DNA of 64,000 bases from Sympetrum striolatum (GCA_947579665.1 OX388343.1:91058254-91122253), one strand, 5' to 3'. Shown: positions 46,918 to 60,160, counted from the stretch's first letter. Translations and numbers: made by a program. The notes: generated by a model not told the origin, from the letters alone.

Positions 46918-48243
46918 CTAAGAAGGGATTTTCCTATCCATTTTCTAATGCTGACCTTTAGGCCCGTTTTTCATTTTCCCCCGAAGGGAGAAAGCTTAAT
47001 CGACGAGCAAACTATTATTCCCTCACCTTAATAAACAAATCGAGCCCACGTATCTCTCCGATCCGAGATGAAAAGGCCGTTTTCGGGCTCTGCGCGGTGC
47101 TATTCACTTCCCATTCATAAGTTTGAGTCTGAGTGGTGCGTAAAGATAGGAAGGGAATACGTTGAGAGCGGCCATTCGAGTGAAAGATATCTCAAATAAC
47201 TTTCACCGAAGTTTTCTATAGCGGCCGATTGACGGAAGTTGCGCTGCCTGCGGCCTTGGAAAGCGAAAAAGGGGGATCTCTCGACAGGTCACGTGTTCAA
47301 GATCGTTTATGGTAATGCTTTTTCAAGGATATATGAATGTATGGGTGTGTTTTGTGTACGCATCTTACATCGATTATCTTAGCAAAGCTGCGTGGAGTCG
47401 AAGCGATGAATATCAATTTACCCAATCGTTTATCGAGGATTTTCCCAGCAAACTGTCAACCAAAATATTTATATATTCGCGCTGAAATTGATTTATAGTC
47501 TTCGTTGTTGAAATTCCCTTACTTTTTTCTTATTAGCTTTCGGATATTTACAGACATATTGGCGACTGTTTTCGTTTTAGTAGATCTCATCTTGCGATCA
47601 ACATTATATTCTCTGCAAATCACCTTTTTTTAGGGTTGGAAACAAGAGCAGGCCACTTTATGCCATTGGAGAAGAATATCTCATCATTGAAGATGATGAG
47701 CAATGATATTTCTGCAAACCAGCAATCGAAAAAATGAATTTTCTAATTTCTGATTCTGTTGGTAAAATCCTATCTATTGTCAATTTATGTAGCATGTATT
47801 ATATTTTTTCATCACTTGCAAGTAATATCGAAATTTATTTTTCTAAAAGATTATTTTCTATTCGATTCATGAAAATATAAGCTCAATGAATGGATACAAT
47901 ATTAATTCCTAATATGTATAACGTTGATTAAATTTCGCAATGCAAAACTGAATGAGGTAGTATTAGGAACTCTAAGATTTCACGAAAATAAATATAAGTC
48001 TGGAAGTCTCCTGCGGGGGTAAAACACTAATTATTACGAATTATTCGCAACTGAAACTGTTGTCAACTCTGGATTTCTCAATAAGCTACACTTTCACCCA
48101 CATCGTGAAATATTACAACGATGAAAAAATTGGGAAGTACACATTGCAACACTATATTGGATTTCCAGAATCTGCCTAAAGTTGTCCGAAGACTAGTTGA
48201 ATTTTCAAGCCCCTCACTATTTGCAATTGGAAGCCATGGAGGG

Positions 48244-48285
48244 AGAGTGAGGCTTACAAGGCAAGATGAGGAGTTACGTAGTTAG
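48244..48285 (+). repeat. Dispersed repeat F3, copy 2
   Basis: GAGTGAGGCTTACAAGGC and GATGAGGAGTTACGTAG match the stretch at 8.2 kb in the same orientation. Too short to classify. Confidence 0.4.
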
Positions 48286-49310
48286 CCCTTCTTTGCCTTG
48301 TGAAGCTTGGATGTAATTAGTGGGCCAGGGTCACATAAGCACAGTATAGCTATACTATGAATACCATATTTCTTAGCATTAAATGTGTGTAGGGGTGACC
48401 GGGATGAATACCATTACTCATCAACAACAACTCAGTAACTTTCATGGTATATAAGCCATGGACAATAATGTGACAAAAGTAATTGAAAGTTACATATCTA
48501 AAGTTAAATACATACAGTTGAAAGTAAAACTGGAAATTGCATCCGGGATGGTATTCAATTTTTATAAAGTCAGCAAATTCAGGAAGGGGGAATTTCTTTG
48601 AAACGGATATGAACGGATACAATCTTACGGATTGTATAGGGATCGAATATTTACCATACTCTCAGGAGTCCTTGATAAGATGCTTCGCAATATAGTTAAG
48701 TGTGAACAAATATTAGGGGTGGAATTGAGACATACGACATGAGAAAGGAAACTTTTAGCAATTGATTTCCTATTCACAGTCTCTAAAAGTGTCATGTGTA
48801 GATTCATGACATAGCAGTTTTCGTCTGAAAAACAGACCCATGCAGATGAAGAAATAAATTGCAAAACAGGCTGAGGTCGAAGATGAATCATTCGAAATAA
48901 GGAACGATTTGCCTTTGTCGAACATCTTCCTCTTACCAAACTAGCAGTGATGTGATCGATATTTGAGCAGCTAAAATATGAACTATACCATTTTATTTAT
49001 GTTCACCGTTTAAATACATTTTACGACAAGAAACATTCTGACTTGATTCCTCACTTATTACTCTTATATCGTAAGAAATTCCCTTTCATAGTTAACTTTT
49101 CCCAAGATGAACAAAACAACTGTCCATACAGTTACTAGAGTATATAGAGTATTTCCATCGACATAGATGGAAAGCAGAAATTACGCATTGTCGAAAACAT
49201 TCTTTAAAAATAATTTCAACCTATCATGCTGTGCAATGATTTACATGATCACTTAATTGATAATTTACATAACCATATAAAAATATTCTTATAATTCACC
49301 AATTAATTAC

Positions 49311-49346
49311 CAAATAATTAATTAATTACCAATAATTAATTACCCA
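49311..49346 (+). repeat. AATTAATTACCA tandem
   Basis: AATTAATTACC recurs three times with small interruptions; simple AT-rich tandem. Confidence 0.6.
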
Positions 49347-51399
49347 AAATACTTTAAAAGTGAGTATACATTTAAGATTCTTTCTGCAGTTTTGAAAAAG
49401 TTAACATAACAAAGAAAACTTTTCCACCATACTTTTTATTTTATAAGTCGCCAGCCTTCATGCAGAAGTTCAAAGTGATTATTTTTTTAATTTTTAATAT
49501 AAATTCTATCTCTGTATTTGCGTTAATATTAAGCTGAATTTCTACCATCAATCTCAAATTTTATAACGAATCTTGAACGAATTTGCGTTGTAATAAAATG
49601 GATGTCAATATATGGGTAGTTCCTTAATATTCACAGCCAGTATATACTCTGTCACTCCTAATAACCGAGTTATTTTTGGAGCTGCCACGACTGAGACTTA
49701 TTCTGATGGACCTGGTGCGCTCAAGTATGAATCACGAAATAGCTAAGGCTTTCACTACGCAATCAAATTCAAATGAATAATGAAAGATCGGTCCCAAGTC
49801 AAGGTTATCATATCCTGCATTTCCTTAATTCAATTTTTAATGTGTTGAAATCTGAAGGTTGGGATTAAATAATGCATCAAATAAGATATCCTTAAGTTTT
49901 CCTTTTTTTGGATTTCTGATCAAGGCACTACAAATAGAGCGGCTAATGGTGAACTCAAACACTCGATTCCATGAACAAACATCAAAGGAAAAAGATTATA
50001 ATCTAGGTTATTTTTAAAAAAGAAAGGTGAAGTTGAAGGGTAAAACAATATCAAAATTTTTAAAGATGTTCAAATGAGAAAGAGAAATAGGCAATACGTG
50101 CTGTACTACTTTTTGTTCCAGATTTAAAGTGAACCTCGTGTGAGAGGAAATAATTACTCCACAGTTCAAATTAATGTGTGATAAATCTCGGCCAAATCTT
50201 TCAAAAACCTCGAACAAACTCCATTTTTATAAATAACTTAATGTTCAAATATAACAGCCATGGAACGTGCTGTGGAGTTGCTGGAAATGCATTTACTAAA
50301 ATTCTCTCAAATGAGTCAAATATGATTGGTTTAAGTCAATCAAACTTTTGCTGTTTAGACAAGTGGTTGCCGAAGCGTCATCTTAATGCTGTTCTCATCT
50401 CCTAACAGATGTTCTCTTCAAGGCGAATCCCCTCCATTCAACGATGCGACACATCTGTCAGCTCTATTTGCCCGGAAGACATAATTATCTCTCAGCTAAA
50501 ATTCTCTTCACAGTGTTAGACAGTCGTTCTAAGTACACCAAAGCAGTGAACGCAATATCCTAAACTCACAGACGCAACTGCCACTGCAAAGGAAAATACC
50601 AATCGTATACAGCACTAGTATTGCGAAATATTACGTATTAGTTAATTAATTTTAATATATTATTGTGGTTAAAACAATAAACATTGTATTAAATATGTAA
50701 AAGGGAAGAAAAACTATTACTATTTTATATTGTTATTAATCAGTCTTGTCGATATCGTTACTTTAGATACGAGAACAAATTCTAAAAATAATTCTTCTAA
50801 AATAAGGTTTCGGGTGCTTCGCAACGTCTAGGTATTAGAACCTTGAATATATTTACTTATAGTAACGGTAGAATGCCATAAAACTTGCTTTCCCTGTGAA
50901 ACACAAAATTAAATGAGAGAATGGATATTAATCCTAGAATAGAAAATCAAACCGAGGGAAATTTCCTTATAAACTCTTAAAAAATCTCGTTTTGAGAATG
51001 CGAAGTCTTGATTACAAAGGGAATGAGGCATATTACATGCCGTTCCTATTCGGTGCAGAGTACATCGACGTCTTCGACCAATATCGATACTTCATGCTTT
51101 CCTATCATTGCATATATTTTGCTCAGAACACTCTATCGTTTCGCCTCGTTATTTATTTATTTTTCTTTTTCTCTATTTAATTCTATTTCTTTTCATTAAC
51201 AAATCCTCATTAATTATTGATCACGGCACATGATTAGTACTCTATAAATATTTCATAGTTTACTTAAATTATTTTATAAGATTCTTATAATCAATTGTAA
51301 TTTTTATAGTTTTTCTGTTCACAGACCTCACAGTTTCTTCCTTTTTATTATTACCTATTAATTAAATTCATTACTATTTTTTCTAATTTTGAACTCTAT

Positions 51400-51445
51400 T
51401 TAGTGTTGGTTGACTGGAAGATGGGGTTTTCTTATCTCAATTTCG
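51400..51445 (+). repeat. LINE-like 3' UTR fragment, family F5
   Basis: GACTGGAAGATGGGGTTTTC, TTATCTCAATTTCGCG resembles the copies at 20.4 and 29.7 kb. It also follows a T-rich pyrimidine tract. No AATA tail here. Confidence 0.35.
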
Positions 51446-52365
51446 CGTTTGGCTGTCTATATTTGGCTATCTTTGAATTTTCATGGATTTATTTTCATAA
51501 CTCTTCATCCCTCATTTTAACCTTTGAACGTATCTCCTCTTCTGGATCTCAATTATCTTATTTCTACTACTTTTTTCTCAGTTTTTTCCCTCTCTCAACA
51601 GGACCATTCAAACTTTCATCTTTATCATAGCTCATTCTTTTCTCATGTTGGAGGCCGCGAATAACACACCTTTCTTCGTTTATGATAAAACACTCTCTCG
51701 TTGACTATTGATTCCCAACCTCTGAAATCCTTCGTAAGACTAATGTAAGAGAGATACTGAAAGTATTGGAGCTTCCAATTGCTTAAGGTTATATTTTTTG
51801 GAATTGCATCTTAGTAATGCTGATTTTATTTTTGTCTATATTTACTTGTATGAATCTGTTTTCAATTTGAGTCGTCATGGTCCCGAATACGAGTTATCCA
51901 TGTTCAATTTGCCAGTCCGAGTACAAAGTAGCCCCAATTGCCGCTACCAACCATGTTGTCTTCAAATGAACCAAAGCAGAAGAAAAGGTTGGATTTGGAG
52001 GATGCTGCACTTCTCGCAAATACGCTTTGACATCTCTCTGAGGTTTGGGGTCAGATTTAAATGAAAGGGGTCGCTGCCAATGAAAACCGGTGAAATTGAG
52101 GAAATTGGTTTGTTGTTGAGTCGACGTCGAGAGCGGTGATCGATCCAGATCGAAGCTTTATTTAGCCTCTAAAAAGGAAGGCGACTTTTTCAGAGGATTT
52201 AAAGCCTCGGACGAATACACGATTGAAAGTTTGAAAATGTGCGGTGAGTTTACTAAGGAATGCAATGAAAATGAAGCGAGATCACCTATTGGGTGATATA
52301 AAACAAAGATATTTTAATTCATCCACCGAGGTGAATTATAATTTACCTAGTAATTTACCTTGTAT

Positions 52366-52578
52366 TTACAATTTTTATTATGAGTGATAAATTAAGATTT
52401 AGTAGTCGTTGGCATAGTTTGACACACTCGAAATCCTTCGTTTGGACTCTCTTAAAAATTTACCAGAGCAATTAAAACGTAATGAGATCTTGATCGGGGG
52501 CGGACAAGTCGGCTTTGAGATGCAGAACTCACAGCTGTATACATGATAATAACTGCAGTCAGACGGGCTATCTGGAGT
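52366..52578 (+). repeat. Dispersed repeat F4, copy 2
   Basis: Same orientation as the copy at 45.8 kb. After the 80-bp core the two diverge with indels and meet again at CTGCAGT and GCTATCTGGAGTT. The abrupt contrast between a 96% core and poorly alignable flanks points to either a mobile unit of about 90 bp or strongly uneven conservation. Confidence 0.75.
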
Positions 52579-53223
52579 TGACTGACATGATAAAGCCCAC
52601 ACAAAATTTGATGAACGGAACCTGATCCCTGAAATATTTTTTGTTAAATTTTGAGATGAAAATTATGAAAAACACTTAATATTCTAAATTTTAGTAACAC
52701 GTTGAACATGTTTTTGTATTGAACACGAGTCTTTAATCTTGCTTCGCACTATTCTAGAAATAAATATTATTTTCTTCACTTCTTCGTCTTATGAAAATTC
52801 TGCTGAATAAAATGCGTTACCGTGCATGGAGAATTTGGAATCATTTTTGTTTTTAAACAAGATTAATAACAGAGCGCGTCATTAAGTTCTAGCGAAAATT
52901 TTTAATGGTTTCATGTTACGGAGAAGAGAGAAAGTTTACTTCGGTCTCAAAGATTCCATGTGGGTATTATGTCCATAGTTTTCTAAAAGTAAAATGCCGG
53001 GTTTTACTTCAGATTCTCAAACCGATGAATTGTATTCCATCTATGTGCAGTGTTTACGGGAGAACTTTAGAAAAATAAGCAAAGATACTGATATCACTAA
53101 GTGTTTTGACTGCCAACTAAAAGATGCTTCGCCAGTAGAGGGATGAATTAAGTGCTATCGTATATCATTCTGCTAGTAGTAAAATTAAAACAATTGATTA
53201 GGTTTGGCAATCCTTCTCTCGAC

Positions 53224-54178
53224 TAGAGGTCTGTATGGGCTTGGGCCCATGAATAAATTTGCATAAGTTTTGCACGTAAATCTAATTTTTATTGCATGCA
53301 GGGTTTGTTTCTTTTGCAAAATTAAATTAGTAAAAGAAGTCGTACGAAGTCGAGACAAGTACCAAAAGAAAGGAAATTGAATGAATACTTCTAGTTCAGT
53401 CGTGGAATATTGTTTTTTATTTGAATTGCAAGAACAGCGAATAAATAAACAAAACATTCCAGGAAATTTTGAGATTGTAAACAACAAAATTCTCATGGAC
53501 AATCAAAATGATAGTTGAATCAATAGTTAAGGTTTTCACCATTAGATTAGATAGTGTAGATCAACCCGATAGATGGGAGAACAATATTTTAAAGCGTCAC
53601 TAGCAACCTAACCTTATTTATAGCAACGTTTACTTCTAATATTGGAATTTTATTTCATGAGTAGAAATATAGAATCTGTAAGCCGAAACGTTTCTACTAG
53701 GCAATTATTTATCCAGATAAGTGTTTATTATGTAAGTAGCATATGACGGAGCTTTTGTGCGACCGCCAGCCTTATCATACAATGTAAATTGCTGCAATGT
53801 TGATACTTATGAAGTGATATGTTTTTACATAAAAGGCCCCTGGACATATGTTTGACAACTTTTTTTCACTGAAGACCATCATGACATGAAATTACTGTCC
53901 CATTTTCAGAACAAATTATCATTTATTTGCTAACATTGTTTATTTTCTTTAACATTTATTCAGTACAATCACTTACAAAATAAATTAAAACTTCTATGAC
54001 GAAAAAATACAAAATTATTGATTCATTTTAGTGTATTTTAGTTTCTATATATTTTGGCATTGCTGCAGAAGTGAAATAAATGTTCTGTTTCTACGTTCGG
54101 GCCGGGCCGGGCTCGGGCTCAACAACGGACGGGCCGGGCCGGGCTTGGGTTGAAATTTTCGGCCCATGCAGACCTCTA
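53224..54178 (-). mobile_element. Non-autonomous hAT-type transposon, copy 2 (inverted relative to copy 1)
   Basis: Ends are TAGAGGTCTGTATGGGC and GCCCATGCAGACCTCTA. Flanks CTCTCGAC (53216-53223) and GTCTCGAC (54179-54186) match at 7 of 8 bases, a good hAT-type 8-bp target duplication. In reverse orientation it shares the interior of copy 1, for example GGCTGGCGGTCGCACAA and CCCATCTATCGGGTTGATC, with only scattered differences. The CCCGGCCCG blocks survive at the 54.1 kb end; near 53240 they are replaced by a shorter stretch. No transposase. It carries its own secondary insertion at 53797-54058. Confidence 0.86.
53797..54058. mobile_element. Secondary insertion within hAT copy 2, 9-bp TSD
   Basis: A 262-bp block absent from copy 1 is bounded by the direct repeat ATTGCTGCA at 53788-53796 and 54059-54067. 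It is AT-rich, has no ORF, and shows no clear terminal inverted repeat, so I cannot class it. The 9-bp duplication and clean fit to the hAT interior on both sides show that it inserted after the hAT element. Confidence 0.6.
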
Positions 54179-54189
54179 GTCTCGACACA

Positions 54190-57100
54190 AGGCATTGTTT
54201 TTAAAGAATTCCCTGGTGCCACGCGTTCCTAAGTGTAAATAAGCGGAAGTGGGCATTTTAAAAGCTGATTCGAGAATTTCCTGGAAGGACGAAAAGGTTT
54301 CTGGAAACGATATGATGCCGTTAGTCTTATGTCCCAGAATTTTTCAAATCATATTCTAAAATGCATTCCTTTTGCAATACGTTCCGTTATCAATTTTCGC
54401 AAAATTTCTTAAGAGACATCTACGAAAAATAAAATCTTATGGATCCGCGGAAGAAAATGGCGCAAATACATTTTCTTCAACTTTTCTTTCCCAATGCCAG
54501 TAATTCAGTATTAACAGTATATTTTAGTGATCTTTTCTTTTTAATAATGCAAAACTGTTTTCCGTTTGAAGTCATTCAATTAGCTCTTACTACCCCAAAT
54601 TTTCTCAGCCCTTGATTTTTGAAATGCCCAAGATATTCCAAACATGCCAGAAACGAGCGTGGATAAATAAAAAAAGATATTATTCAAATTAACTTAAAGC
54701 CTCTCTCTGATAATAAATACATCGCACGTATTCCTTCAATTTAAAATTCACATCGTTGTTAAGAATTCTTACTCAATATATTTAGATAAATGAATGCTAT
54801 TCTGAAACATGAAATACTTAACTTAAGAATATCCACATTGTTAGGGACAATTACTATATGGAGTTGCATGCTAACTTTATTCATTCAATGTGCAGTTAAA
54901 GAAAAAATGGATCAATTGCATTCATGGAGAATATTGTTCAGCTTATGAAAACCAACTTATGAAATCTCTATTCAGTATTTAGATAGATCATAGTTACAAA
55001 ATTTATCTTCGGCATTCCATTGAATTGTGGGGCAAGCAGGAATATAAAGAAAGTAATACCTTATACGATTTTCAATGAATAATTTACAGGAACTGATATT
55101 TAAATGAGAAGTTAAAAATCTGGTAGTCAACCAATACCTAATTGACTTGAATTACTGTTCTCATTGGGCGCAAAATGGATCTCTAAATTCGGTTCACAAA
55201 GATATAAGGAAAAGTGCATCCAATAAGAAAGTTGCATTTGAATTTTACTTTTTCTGCCGGAATGCAAGAGGAATTCTATCCATAGAGAATTCACTCTTCT
55301 TTTAATTTTCCAAAACCTAATTCTGATATTTAAATTGATCAATCTTCGTTTAACGAAACAAGACCAAAAATAAACTAGAAAAGTTTGAAGATTTTTAGAT
55401 ATTCTACTGTCACTTGTTTGCTTTGAATGGATGGTGTACATTAAATTGTGATAATATAATGCTTTCCAAAGAAATATTTGTTGAAATACGAAAGTAAATA
55501 AGGAAAAGTTTGTAAGAAATGGGCAAACAAATTTGGTGATTTTGGAAAGTTGTACAGTTTCCGAGCGAATAATTTAATATTTATAGAATTTTAGCATTTC
55601 CTCTTTATGTATGCGTGTTTCTCATTCTACAACTCATAAATCTAATTAGGACCCTGTGTCCCAATGTTTGCAAAACAAATGGACCAAAGCCGCGTTTTTG
55701 CTCCAGACTACATGACGAAGCGCTAGTCATCGAGTAGAAGCCCCAGGGTTATGATCGCCTACTTCCTCCCGAAACACTCGCAAATGGGGAAGTGGGGCTC
55801 GGAGTGTGAATCTGGAACGGTGGCTTAGCATTGGAGGAAACGGAGCAGTGGGTCTCGCGTACATCGGGAATATCTTACCCAATAGAATTAGTTCGACTTG
55901 CTGAATGTTTCTTTCCGAGAGAATTAATTATTATTATTTAAAGTAATCTTTAATAGGATCTCATTACAGATTACAATAAAGACTCCCTATTCTATTTGTA
56001 AGACTGATCCTTGAGCAGATTTCTGCTTAAGATGATCAACAGCAAAACCTTCTCTCTTAAAAACTTTCAGAGAAACCAATGTTAACTTGTTCCTTCCATC
56101 AACTATTTCTCATTTAATTGCAGTTTATCTAAATGAGCGATCGCCAACCAAACGGACCTCACGGTTCACTATGATAAATTCAATATTTGTATCTCTTAGG
56201 CCAAAAATATAAAAATCACATTTATGTATGCCTATTCTGTATTGGTGATACTATAAGAATCCAAAGTGCCATGAATGGGTAAATTAAACAAGAAAATTTA
56301 AAATAATTACCATATTTCTCTACGGACCGCCAGAGGTCGGCGACCGCTACCATGGGTCATTTCCTCGGATGATAAATTTCACTGAAATAAGGTGTACATT
56401 TTATAATTTTAATAATTTCCTCTCCATAGTAGTCAAGGAACACCACGATGAAAGATTTTAACTATATAAATGTAAATGTACAGGTAATCCAAAATATTTT
56501 TCTATTTGTAAATATAGAATTTTTCAGGGTCTCATATCATCCGGCAACAAGTGTATCGAATAATATACGCAGAAAAAGAATATTTCCTGTATTTTTTCAA
56601 TTATTACTGACTCTAAATCTCTATAAAGTGCTTATGAGCGATATATTTTGCGACCATAATATAAGAGGCAAGCCCATTTATTGCTAGAAGAAATTCTCTT
56701 TATTTATTTCCCACACCAATTTAATAATTTTTAATCCTGGAGAGTTACAACGCGAACCCCGTCTGATATAAAACGTTTCGTTAAGAGAATTAACCAAATC
56801 CGAAGTTCACGGATACGTTCGAACAATATCATTGAAGATCCCGGATGTGGGAAAAATCTCTCCTCAAAAGCGGAGGATCCTGTCACGATCCTATCGAATG
56901 GCGACTTCGACCGTTAACGTAAAACGCGTCCTCGAAACAATTGATAAACGTTCCGCGAAGGAGTTTCCCTTTCTCGTCCTGCATTAGAAATCTTTTGGCG
57001 CCACTCTCGTTCGTTGAAAGAGTGAGAGTTGAAGATTCCGAAGGGCGACGTGGGTGAAAGTCTTCTCAATGGACTTCCTCGTGAGAAACAACTCTTCGCC

Positions 57101-57507
57101 GTTTCCGAAACATCGGTTCCGATAGCCGTGAAAGCGAAAGAAGATCATGGAAAATCTTCGCTGCATTTTAGATTAATATTTTCTTATTTTAAAACTCTTA
57201 TTAGAGTTAGCTCTTTATTTTAGTAAATATACGTCAATACAATATAAATAGTGACTTATTGTGTCAATGTATTGATAAATATTTAATAGATTTCCCTACG
57301 AATTGTTCCCGTCTTTTTTTCTATTATTTTATTAAATACATAACCTATACTTAATTATATTATATTAGCGATGGTGAATATCGCTTCGGTATGCAGACAT
57401 TTCAGGTTCGATTAACTAATCAATTCTGTTAAAATTATAAATTTAATTGAGTCCTCGGAAGGTATAATTTTAAACCCGCTTTCTTGAGCTATTTTTTCTT
57501 CACCGCA
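54190..57507. other. No supported gene
   Basis: Mostly AT-rich. A GC-richer patch at 55,680-55,880 and another at 56,750-57,130, where overlapping frames on both strands (60-64 codons) reflect composition. Confidence 0.45.
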
Positions 57508-57521
57508 GCTTTGGATATTTA

Positions 57522-57644
57522 GTAGAATTGTTAAAAGTGCTTCGACAGTTTAGGTCATTTCGCACATTGGCTCCCACCGGGATTCGAGCCCGGGACCGCT
57601 TTCACTAAAGGCAAACGCGCTGTCCACATGACTATCCGGGAGGT
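57522..57644 (-). mobile_element. Full-length tRNA-derived SINE, copy B
   Basis: Read on the minus strand this is the same SINE as at 27.8 kb: CTCCCGGATAGTCATG head, B box GGGCTCGAATCCC, closing TGGGAGCC, then TGTGCGAAATGACC and the body to CACTTTTAACAATTC. The 5' and 3' acceptor-like strands still pair (CTCCCG with TGGGAG), so this head is closer to the parent tRNA than copy A. It is flanked by a perfect 14-bp duplication, GCTTTGGATATTTA, at 57508-57521 and 57645-57658. The 3' tail is very short (TTCTAC) compared with the TAC-rich tail of copy A. The intact TSD and high similarity to copy A suggest a fairly recent insertion. Confidence 0.9.
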
Positions 57645-59525
57645 GCTTTGGATATTTATTAGTTGATATAATATACTTCGTAAACTTCTATTTTATCCCC
57701 ATTATCATGTTTTTTCACAAGTTTGCAATTTACCATTTTGATTTTCCCCCAAAATAGTTTTATTCTATATGCATAACTATTGATGATTATTCATTAGCGT
57801 AAATGTAGGTAGTATTTTCAGCAGAAACCAAATTTTGCATATAAATATCAAAGAGGGTATTGAACCTCGTCAAGAGAAAATTCTAAGGGAAGAGCTCATC
57901 TCACCTTCATTAATATACAGCCATAAAAATTTATTTATCTAAAACAATCTACCCGACTAAATCGCTTGGCTGGCCTATATCAGCGATTGGCTGTTTTCTA
58001 TACGTATTTGCAGATTTAGTGTTGCACCTGTGGTTGAATTACGTTATTGACGATTTATCAGATAAATTTACTAAAAGAAAATGAGGACGAGAGGATGTGA
58101 GACAGATAAACAAACAAAAATAAAACGTGCTATGATATTTTCCTGTTTCAACTCACACCATAGAATTTATATCACGGTTAGTGTAAATGAAACGATTTTT
58201 ATTGCCTATTTCATAATAATCCAATGTGTTAAAAAAACGATTCATGTGCCAGGACTGAATACGTAAAATTTGTAAGGTCCCAGCCACAAAGAATAATGTG
58301 CTCGCTCTCTAGGATGCTGTTCAGTATTTATCTGCGACTGCATTAAGAATGATAGAGTTTCATACGATGACGAAAATTTCTTTATTTTTATTCTAAACTT
58401 CCACCTCCAAATTTCCAGCCATTTTACTTTTGTAGCTGTCATAACACTTACTAATATAATCAAAACTTTCTCCTTTTCTGAGACGAAACATAAATAAAAA
58501 ACTATCACGACTTTATTAATTACCATTTTAATGGATGGCTAATGGTGGATGAGTTTTCCCTCTAAAATTAAATCCTTAGAAAGGAACATTTCCTTCCCTT
58601 TAGAGGTATGAATGATTGACCGATGATGATTTTAGCCTATAATTAACTTTTAGTTCAATTATCCTTGAGTTGTCAGAAAGATAAGTTCACCTCGAGGGGA
58701 GGAGAGAGCAAGAATATCAACTTGCTGAATGATGACATATTTAACTGAAAATTACATAAATGAAATAAATTATCACCTTGTTGTTGCTGGTGAAAGGTAT
58801 TAAAGTAAACTCATATCGTGCGAACCACTTCGGGCAGAAACTAAGAAAAAGGTCAAGAAAACGTGACATTTTATGGAAAGCATAAATTTAAGTAATTCTT
58901 GACTTAAAAGCTTTCATGCCTAGATCTCAAAATGGAATTTTCTTGCCCCAAAATACCTGTTTCCATATTGCGGAAAAACCGTGTAGAACTCATACACATA
59001 AGACTGAAAAATACAACTGCTATATATTTGAAGAAAGGAGAGTATCTTACAGCAAATAACTTGACAATCTCGTTATCTCGTTCAGTTCTAAAAGATGTCA
59101 CACGCGATGACACAACTAAATATAAAATAATATATCCCTTAAGAACCAAAAGATGACTAGTATTGTTAGTCTTTATATAACTGTGTAAAAAACTCCAAAT
59201 AAATAAAATTTTAGCGGTGACTAATAAAATAACTCTCTCTAAAGGTGAAAATTTTGGATAATTTACTGTTCACGAAATTTTCATAAGGAACTCTTATTTA
59301 ACGATTTCGTGAAAGTAGCATAATTTTGAACTATCAGTCAATTGGTTATTACTCCCACAATAAAAATTAAAAATTAATCAGACATTTTGTAATTTGAACT
59401 TTTTGTTATTTAATTTTTTTGGATATAATTATTAGTTCTATTTAACTACCTCAGTGTTCACTTCGTACATCCTTGCTATAAGGTTCATCGTTAACAGGAA
59501 TAACTACTAATCATTTTGTGCTATG

Positions 59526-59700
59526 TTGCGCGACCGGAAGATATGAAAAAATGTGTAATAAGTGCATATATATTGATTTCATATACATTTAATAGTTAAT
59601 GCATGGTATAGGAACGCGATTAAAGCCACCTGGCGTGTTTAAAAAATTAAGGTTTCTCTCAATTTTTTGCTAATTTCGATGGCATTGCGCGACCGGAAGA
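59526..59700 (+). repeat. Direct repeat TTGCGCGACCGGAAGA, 159 bp apart
   Basis: The 16-mer TTGCGCGACCGGAAGA occurs at 59526-59541 and 59685-59700. Its surroundings are similar (ACATTT/ACATAATAA then TAAGTGC/TTAGTGC downstream), suggesting a decayed tandem unit of about 160 bp reaching to near 59830, where TTCGAACCACCCTAATG could be an element end. Confidence 0.55.
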
Positions 59701-60110
59701 CAAATTAATAAAAACATAATAATTAGTGCTTCTTTCACGTCTATACAAATGGCAAATTTTGTGCACTATAGTGATCTGAAATTAAAAACAAGTTTTTTTT
59801 CGAACCACCCTAATGACTTGGCTTTTTTGGTTTCTACACTTCATTTACGGACGATGTTCTGTCGTTCAGTGAATGAAAAGTGAGTAAATCGAACTGCTAC
59901 GGCTAATTTTGTGTACGGTAAATTTAGGATTCTTTCTAATATTATTCATAAAACTACAAGTTTATGAACAATTTTATTTTATTATTTTATTAAAAGCCTA
60001 ACAGGCTTTTGCTCTTACAAATATTCCAGGAACGTGGGTAAACTTATTATAAATAACTGTTACTAAGTTTTAGAAGTAAATTATTATATTGTAACCCTTA
60101 GCACGTCTAT

Positions 60111-60160
60111 TAATGTTCCATACATACACGTCCATAATGTTCCATATATTAATGTTCCAT
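60111..60160 (+). repeat. Three copies of TAATGTTCCAT
   Basis: TAATGTTCCAT occurs at 60111-60121, 60135-60145 and 60150-60160, a short irregular tandem. Confidence 0.7.

Larger units (their letters stand above)
46000..52365. other. No supported gene; one CpG-richer islet
   Basis: 47,040-47,300 is GC-richer (AAAAGGCCGTTTTCGGGCTC, GCGGCCGATTGACGG, and CACGTG at about 47291) and follows the hAT-like end at 46.9 kb. Minus frames of 90 and 104 codons at 48.35-48.94 kb are adjacent but show no family motif. 50,600-51,400 is very AT-rich. Confidence 0.4.

Noticed and set aside
47953..47962. TGAGGTAGTA, identical to the first 10 nt of let-7
   Set aside because: The match stops after 10 nt and no pairing arm for a precursor hairpin is visible; expected by chance.
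48350..48939. Adjacent minus-strand frames of 90 and 104 codons as a two-part gene
   Set aside because: No recognisable domain, no splice signals linking them, composition like the surrounding non-coding DNA.
57402..57420. CAGGTTCGATTAAC, B-box-like string
   Set aside because: No A box at the right distance and no cloverleaf; it lies outside the SINE that begins 100 bp downstream.
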